Source of the DNA: Epichloe hybrida
Lineage: Eukaryota > Ascomycota > Sordariomycetes > Hypocreales > Clavicipitaceae
Assembly (NCBI GenBank): GCA_019022495.1
Contig: JAFEKR010000042.1
Location: forward strand, 124,001 to 188,000
Direction: 5' to 3'
DNA length: 64,000 nt
Each line of letters begins with the position of its first letter. Within the stretch, counting starts at the first letter, position 1. Positions 57,422 through 64,000 of the stretch are shown here, one piece after another. Under the pieces are notes generated by a model. It ran no database searches. It was not told where the DNA came from and was given only the letters and a program-made list of their open reading frames with translations. The position numbers and the translations under genes are program-made.

Positions 57422-60400
57422 CGACGACGCTCAGGCAGGCGTTACTTTGTCAAGTTTTGCACCCTTGATCATGCCCGAGTCGCGTCCGTATCGAAGAATA
57501 TGTTCAAGTTTTGTCGTCGGGGCGGTGCCAAACCAAATGGTTCGAATCCAGGTGGGCCTCTTTGTGAACCTCGCGACGGTTATAAGTCACAATCTTACAA
57601 TTCACAACTCACAAACTCACGAGCAGAATTTCGAATATGGTAAGTTTGGATACCAAGACCAAACACGCATGACAGATGAGAGGAAAAGGCACACGCATCA
57701 ATCAACCACTCCAGTAATACTTGCCGGCCAGAACGACTCATTCAAAAATCGAGCTGCAACTAGGGCTCGAGAAGCGAGTTGGAGCAGCCCCCGATAGCCT
57801 AGATAATGGAGACTGACCCTAGACTAGTAGGGCCCATGAGCATTTCTCACGAGCCAACAACATGGAACCTGCGTATAGACACTGGGGCGTGGCCCCAAGG
57901 TCTTGCGTTTGGCGTGTGGACCTTGGCAAGAATGGGAGGGAGGGATGCAGTCGAATGGCTCCTTTTTCCCTTTTTCTTCTTTTTTTCCTCTCCGACTCTG
58001 AACCAAATGGGATTGCACAGATAAGTGTGAATCGTAATCACCTTCAACACGGCCAACCAAGGATAAAGGCATCTTCTCAACAATACAAGCTGTGCCAATT
58101 TCAGCGCGGACTAACTCACCAGAGCCATTTCGCAGCTGGGCAACAGACATCCAGTTGTATAGGATGGACTGCCATCGCGGGGCGTTCTTCACAGCTAATG
58201 CTGTTCAGATGCATTTTCTTGCAACAGCACCGAAACCGCCGTGGCCCACCAGCATGGACGCCAACAGGGACTGGGGTGAGAAGAGAGGAAGAAGACGGAG
58301 GACCACTTCACCTTTCTAACCAGAGGCCTGACTCATGCGTGTTGTAGAGGAGTAATTAAAGACGTAGTAGTGGTTTTTTCCATCATGCAGTAGTAACTAG
58401 GCCCTATTTAGATAGGATGAACCTGGCTTGGTTTGTCAATGCGACCGTGGTTGATTAATCGTGACGCTTTTGCCATGCAAGGCAACGCGACGCGACGCGA
58501 CGAACCAAATCGAACTAGAGTGATCCGAATGCTCCCGATTTATAGATCAGTCGGGATACATCAGCACGACGATTAGAATGTATCTGTACGCTGCAGGGAC
58601 TAGATTAGCTCATGGTTTTCAGCGTCCGTCATCGATGGATGATGGATGGACGGTTGGGCCAAAACATGCATCCGTTTGCCGTTCTAGCAATGAACATACA
58701 TAGCTTCAAATGGCCCATTCGGACGCATTGTGCACTAGTTATTGCTACTGACTCTTGTTGGTGAGCGGCTTCAGGCGTCAGGAGGTCGCCTGCAAGCTTT
58801 GAATGAAGCAGACACGGAGCAGGTACGCGCGCGACTTTGGACGCGTGTGACCCCCCTCACGTGCCGTGTTGACTCTTCAGGAAGGTGCAATGATGACTGA
58901 CTGAGTCAATGTGCGTATTTGGCCATGTCGTGAAACAACCACGACAACGTCGGATTTCAAAACAAACTCAAACTCCTGCCCTTCGCCGGGATCTACGACA
59001 CAATTTGCCGCCGGGTCAGCACGATTTCGGCTTTGCTGATCTTTCTGGTGTTTCAGATCGTGGCAGAACCACCCACTCACACCGTTTGACGGTATATGCG
59101 CAGACCGATAACAACAACAGAACTGAGATTCCACCAGCACGCAGTATATGCTCTAGAAGGGTCTGCTCCGTATCAGTACGAACACGGCGAGTTCCAGCAC
59201 AATCGAGTGACCCTTGGGGTCTAGTCCGCAGTTGACTATGGGCGGCGGCTCCCAACACGGACGTAGAACCCCCCGACAATCAGCTTCTCGCTATGTACTT
59301 GGTGGGAAACCGCTTCCCGCCCAAATCGTGATTGGCGTTGGTACTGCATTTGAGTTGTGACAGGCTTCTTCTGGTGTGTTGCAACCATTACACCATGTCC
59401 TAGGCAATAGAGCCCTCGCTCATTTCGTAGTTCTCGCCAATGTCCGAGCGCATCAAGACAAAGGTAATTGTAGGTTGTATCTATCGTCCAACCATACAAA
59501 CACTTGCAGGCACTACTTCAACTCACAGAAGTGGCTGGCTAGCTTGTAAGTCGCAGGTCGACGTGGTAATTTACTAAAAGGAATGACGGGCACAGAAAGG
59601 CGGGGTACGATACTGAACAAGTTTGCGTTAATTCTCCTTTCAGACGTTGCTTCGGTTCTGGATGAACAAGGAGTTTACTTTGAGATGGAGAAGGGTCACA
59701 ATCGATCCGATACAGCTAAGTCTTTGCATTTGACCTGCCCATATCCAGGGGTGGAGGTACCTGTGCACAATCTTTCGAGGCAAGTACAAGAGAGAACATG
59801 TTGTGCGTGTACATTATTTTTTGTGACTGGGTAATCTGAACGTCCATCTTTCATTCCTACCACGATAGCCTCAACTCCATCGTGGCCCATATTACCCTGA
59901 GGCCTCCAACATGCTTTCAACTTTCCCTCGCCGCCTTGTCTCGTTTCTTTCTTTCTTTACCTTTCTTCCACACTCCATCTTCGTCGTCACTTTTTGGATA
60001 GAGCCTCTCATCATCTTGCATCACTACCTTCCACGTCCAACCGGTGGCTAGCATACGCGCAATGTCGATGGTGAGAGCGGCCAGCCTCCGGACTTTGAGC
60101 CAAGAAGTAGTCATCGCCCGGCAGAAATGATAGCACCCGCCGTGAGGGGACCAACCAGCGTTGCAAACGAACACGGCGTCTCTACCATACTAAAGCGAGT
60201 ACCCATCTTCCGGGCATCTTGGGTCAAGATTGCCAGCGACGGGACAAGGCGTGGCTCGATGGCTTGATTCGTACTGATTTCCTACTCCAAAGAAAGCGCT
60301 GTAAACGTACATACTTGTGTGAGTCGCCGCGCACCTCGCCGCCTCATGAAAAACCTATGCGAGGGATTGAGGTTATTGCAAGGGCACGCGATGTCTCCTT

Positions 60401-61245
60401 CTCGAGGTAGAGGTAGGAGCTGGTAACGGACACGGCTGGTGAAAGATATGACGCCGAGCCCGAATCCTATGCAAGACACCCTGTTCCAGGAAGAATTACC
60501 AGTTCTCGAGACAGAAACTTCGCCATACATGGAGTCTCAAACAGCAAAGAAACGCAAGATGACGCAGCATGGCCAAGACGACACGTGCGTCGATGACATG
60601 TTGCAGCTAGGTCCTGACCACCAACCTCTTCCATCCGTCATCCGGTGGTAGAGGGATCATATCCTCTCAGGAGTAAAAACCAGCAGCAAAGGCGGGATCG
60701 GAATTGGGATGTATCGTGTTCGAACTGAAAAAGTGCTGATGAATGTGTGTAGCATTAGTTTCAGTGCAGCTGTTGCTTCAGCTGGCTGCAGGGTAGCCAC
60801 GCAACCCCGCTACCCTGTCAATTTGTCAATCAGCGGGGTAATCACGTGACGTAATCATCCCTCTTTCCAAATCTGTCGGTGGCCACTTGACCGCCTTGAT
60901 GGGTCATCCACTGCTCTCGGTTCAAATGTCCGTCGTACATGTACATACTCCTGATTGCTTGATGCTTTCTGATAAAGGGTAACAAAAATGAGGGAGATTC
61001 TCTTTGGCTTTTGTAACACGAGTTCATGTGGCGCTGAAACATTCATGCGGCAATTGCAGCCGCCAAATCTATCCAGAAATAATCTGAAAGCAACTTCGCC
61101 ATATGTACATGAGGGTCTATCCATATTAACATTGAACCCAGATGGCGCGACACAGCATCCCAGCCGCATGACCCCAGTATGAGCGTACACATACATGAGC
61201 GGAACAAAACCCATCCCGGTCTTCCCTTTTTTTTTTTATCGTTGG
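57422..61245. other. Gene-poor region between rhodopsin-domain gene and CEX1; no recognised gene
   Basis: About 3.8 kb. The first few hundred bases are the promoter side of the rhodopsin-domain gene, the last few hundred the 3' flank of CEX1. A perfect tRNA-type B-box word at 57539-57549 has no supporting cloverleaf. A CGACG short tandem repeat lies at about 58486-58504. Overlapping small hairpins and CACGTG/TGACGT words lie at 60790-60855. No frame resembles a known protein. Confidence 0.55.
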
Positions 61246-63941
61246 CTAGTATGCATCCATGAGAACCGACCACCCGTCGCCCCATGCGTCGTCGTCTTCC
61301 ACCTCTTTCGGCTTCATGTCGAGCTTTTTAGCTACAATTGGCTTAGCAGCAGGCTTCGTGACAAGTCTCTTCGCAGTTGTAGATTTCGAAAGTCCTTTTG
61401 GAAGGGGTTTTGATGATCCAATCTTCTTTTTCTGGGCTTGAGCTTCAAGCCACATCGCAAAATCTGGCTCCCCCCCGTCATCCGCAAATGGCACAGGCTT
61501 TGTCGAGACCTTGGCCGTGGTGTTGGATGCTGGCTGTACAAACTCGTCATCCTCGTTCATCTCTCCCCAGGCGTCCCCTGCATCCTCAAACCCATCTTCT
61601 TGGAAGAATGCGTCCACCAACGCGCTCGTACCAGGAGATGAGGTTCCAGATACATTGGAGGGAGGGGAACTAATAGCTTGTCGATGTAATGACGACGCCG
61701 AAGCACTTGGTAATCTCCTACTGTTGTCTGGTCCAGGTGAAGGCGAGGGCTTCGGAGTGTTGGTGCCGGAACCATTGGCAGTTTGCATATCACCAGCTGC
61801 AGTCGACAGCTTGTTGGTAAAGGATGAAATCGCCCAATCGGCCCAACCGGCGGAGCCACTCTGTTGCGGTGTACCCATCCTTGCCGGTTGGCCTTCTGTT
61901 GTTTGTTGCGGAGGCAAAGCAGTGTCGGGCATTGCTGATGCCGCTTTGCGAACCTTCTGGAGGTGAGAGTCGATCGTGCGATTAGCCTGATCTCGAATCA
62001 TTTTTTCCTTGTCGATCAACAAGGGGCATACGGCGGGAAGTATTCTTGTTGCACACTCTTCCTCGGTAAAGTGTTCAGTTGTGGCGGCCAGAGCCATGAG
62101 AGCAGCGTTTCGAGCATGGACGAAGGGATCTCTGAGGGATCTGGCAAATGCAGCAATGAGAACTTTAGACCTTGATGATGTCCCGAGGTACTTGGCGATC
62201 TTGCCCAAACAAATGGTTGTATTGGTCCGGATGCCGGGTTGTTCGTCGTTGGCCGTCCTGGCCAGTTGTTTAAGGAGCTCGCCATTGATGGTTCGGTCAG
62301 ACAATTTGGTGATGAGGAGGAGTACAGATTTGAGGGTCTGTTCACGCACTACGGGTTGGACATCCGTGAATCCCGTTGCCTGGAAAGCCGTCAGCACAAG
62401 ACACATTATACCGGAAAGCTCTCTCTCTCTCTTCACGAACAATATGAGGAAACAGCTTGTCATTCACAATCTTCTGCGGCAGCCTGTCGATCATAAACGG
62501 CAGGCTATCCAGCAGGTAGACGCGTATGGCGCGATCAGGATTTGCAAAAAATTTGACGATAACGGGTATTATTCTAGTCTCGAAGTCGTCGTTGGAGAGT
62601 TTGGCCGCAATTTTGAGTATGACTGCGAGAGCTTTCGGGCCTCCGCCACCAAATTCCACTGATTTAATCAGCTCCGGGAGAACCTTCATTTTAAAGAATT
62701 CCTCGGGGAAGTCGTCAGTGAGTTGATTCAGGTCGCTATCGCGTTGTCAGTTTGTCTTTTCGGGGGAAACGCCAGCGTGGACGACATAGAGGCTAAACCA
62801 AGGGCTTACTTGAGGAACTCTTCTCGCTCGTCGGGAGTTTTGACTCCGAGGTTATCGATGCCCTCCGTCAGCTTGATGAGTGGACTGTCGAAGAATGCGC
62901 CGGTCCGGTTACCCTGGTCCAGAAAAGCAGAAACATTGATTCGGGCCTTTGGATTGGCGTTGCATAGTCTCTTGTAGCTTGATTGCATTGTTGGGGGAAT
63001 ATTTGTGGTTTGACCAGCTTGGTCGCTCCCGCTGTAGTCGCCGTTGAAGACTTCGGATACTAAAGCCCCGAAACCAAAAGAATCCACAGCGGAATGAGGA
63101 TTCTTTTTGATCGCATCCCAACCCCCTCGTGCGACTTCTGGGGGCGCATATCGAGCAGAGTCTGGGACCAAACTTCCATACGTCTTAATACAATTATCAT
63201 CAGTTCCATGCCGGGAGCAGTAACAGCAGCCTTGAGACCAAACTCACATATATGACAGATTCGTCATCTTTGACACTACTCAAAAGCTCAAATCCACCAA
63301 GTTTCCATTCACCGCTTTCTGATGTGTACACGGATCCCACCTTGAGATTGCCATGTATGGATGACGCATCCGTATTGATGAATTTGATAGTTCTCTGAAG
63401 TTCGATCAGCAACCGTCGCCGAGCATGTGAAGAGCAGGGTCCACGCACCGCAATACTGTGCAAGCCCCATTTGATTGTCTCGGGGGCGAGACTCTTTCTC
63501 TTTACGTGCCACCGTAGGGGAACGATACGCTCTGTGGCGATGTAGATGTACGTCTCGGTCTAGTCCAGCATTCAGCAACGTATCCCATGCGCTTTGATAT
63601 GGCAGAGTACAAACTTCGACGGTGTCAAAGACTTTGATCACACCGGGATGTCGCATGGTACGTAATTTCTTGAGCGCATTTCTAGCGAGGGGGAGGCGGC
63701 CTTTCGCGGATGTAATGTCGAAGGAGAAGATGCTACAATTTGATCCATCTTCCTATGCCAGTCTGTTAGCAGAGAGCGAGAAGGGGGGGGGGGGGACGGA
63801 GGGCTCAGTTGCGCGTGCCCTTTTTGTGCCATTGTAGAGCGTAAAGACAGACTCGTCAATGTCCACCTTGTCCCCGAAGTTGTAGGGGAAGGGTGGACCA
63901 GATGCCATGGCAGAGGCCACAGCATTCTTGAGGAAATCCAT
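61246..63941 (-). CDS. CEX1: SCY1-like pseudokinase, CEX1 (tRNA export / COPI-linked) homologue
   Basis: Seven exons, 63941-63819, 63752-63615, 63559-63449, 63394-63248, 63183-62810, 62735-62441 and 62379-61246, give 773 residues (yeast Cex1, 761). Exon order rebuilds an N-terminal kinase-like domain (about 1-300) followed by HEAT repeats (about 330-540; ATGFTDVQPVVREQTLKSV, RTNTTICLGKIAKYLG) and a Ser/Pro-rich, acidic tail ending AWGDGWSVLMDAY. The kinase fold lacks catalytic residues: HGN stands where HRD is expected and GGF where DFG is expected, so it is a pseudokinase like SCYL1/Cex1. Family members link aminoacyl-tRNA export at nuclear pores or COPI trafficking. Intron 1 needs a GC donor (AGG|GCACGC) to give NGTKREDGSNCSIFSFD; all other introns are GT-AG. 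Confidence 0.92.
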
Positions 63942-64000
63942 GAGAACCAAGAGTCTTTTTCCTTCTAAAAAGCAAGTGTAGGCGAGTCCGCTGCAGCCGG
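63942..64000. other. Promoter-side flank of CEX1, window edge
   Basis: The last 59 bases lie upstream of the CEX1 start codon. Nothing else can be seen. Confidence 0.6.

Noticed and set aside
57480..57560. tRNA-like B-box (GGTTCGAATCC) on the plus strand
   Set aside because: The T-arm pairs at only three of five positions, and no A-box or acceptor stem is present.

Overview
The window is nuclear DNA of a filamentous ascomycete, most likely a Sordariomycete and possibly Hypocreales. The genes have short introns (mostly 50-140 bp) with GTATGT/GTAAGT-type donors and GCTAAC/CTGAC-like branch sites. The gene set is eukaryotic and fungal: glucose-repressible grg-1/ccg-1, LYS9, LAS1, POT1, a short kinesin-3, a SCY1/CEX1 pseudokinase and a fungal rhodopsin-domain membrane protein. 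Twenty-one protein genes could be modelled, most of them with exon junctions that keep the reading frame and restore a conserved protein. No rRNA or tRNA gene, CRISPR array or intact transposase gene was found. The species cannot be named from this window.

Layout. 1-6 kb: grg-1, an EBP/EXPERA membrane protein and an NAD kinase. 6-16.9 kb: about 11 kb with no recognisable gene, rich in short tandem repeats and in a dispersed TACGGATTACATG-like motif, with one possible gene relic near 6.4-6.9 kb. 17-24 kb: a Gln-rich conserved protein of unknown function, a 250-bp MITE-like inverted-repeat element, LYS9 (five exons, three of them tiny) and LAS1. 24.7-57.4 kb is gene dense: glyoxalase II (N-terminus not found), an EF-hand protein, a class II eIF4E (4EHP type), an acidic unknown, a short kinesin-3, a five-hook AT-hook protein, aprataxin, a DHX57-type DEAH helicase with an apparent frameshift, importin alpha, POT1, cohesin SCC3, urease accessory UreD, RNA polymerase III subunit RPC53 and a seven-helix rhodopsin-domain protein. 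57.4-61.2 kb: no recognisable gene. 61.2-63.9 kb: a seven-exon SCY1/CEX1 gene whose first intron appears to be GC-AG.

The genes form no pathway cluster. They are mostly housekeeping functions: telomere, cohesion and DNA-end repair; nuclear import; RNA and translation; lysine, NADP, methylglyoxal and urea metabolism. I found no convincing new multi-gene system. The most interesting signals are structural: two inverted-repeat elements (18,869-19,118 and 29,695-29,817), the helicase frameshift, the GC-AG intron, the missing glyoxalase II N-terminus, and the contrast between the repeat-studded gene-poor stretches and the gene-dense core.
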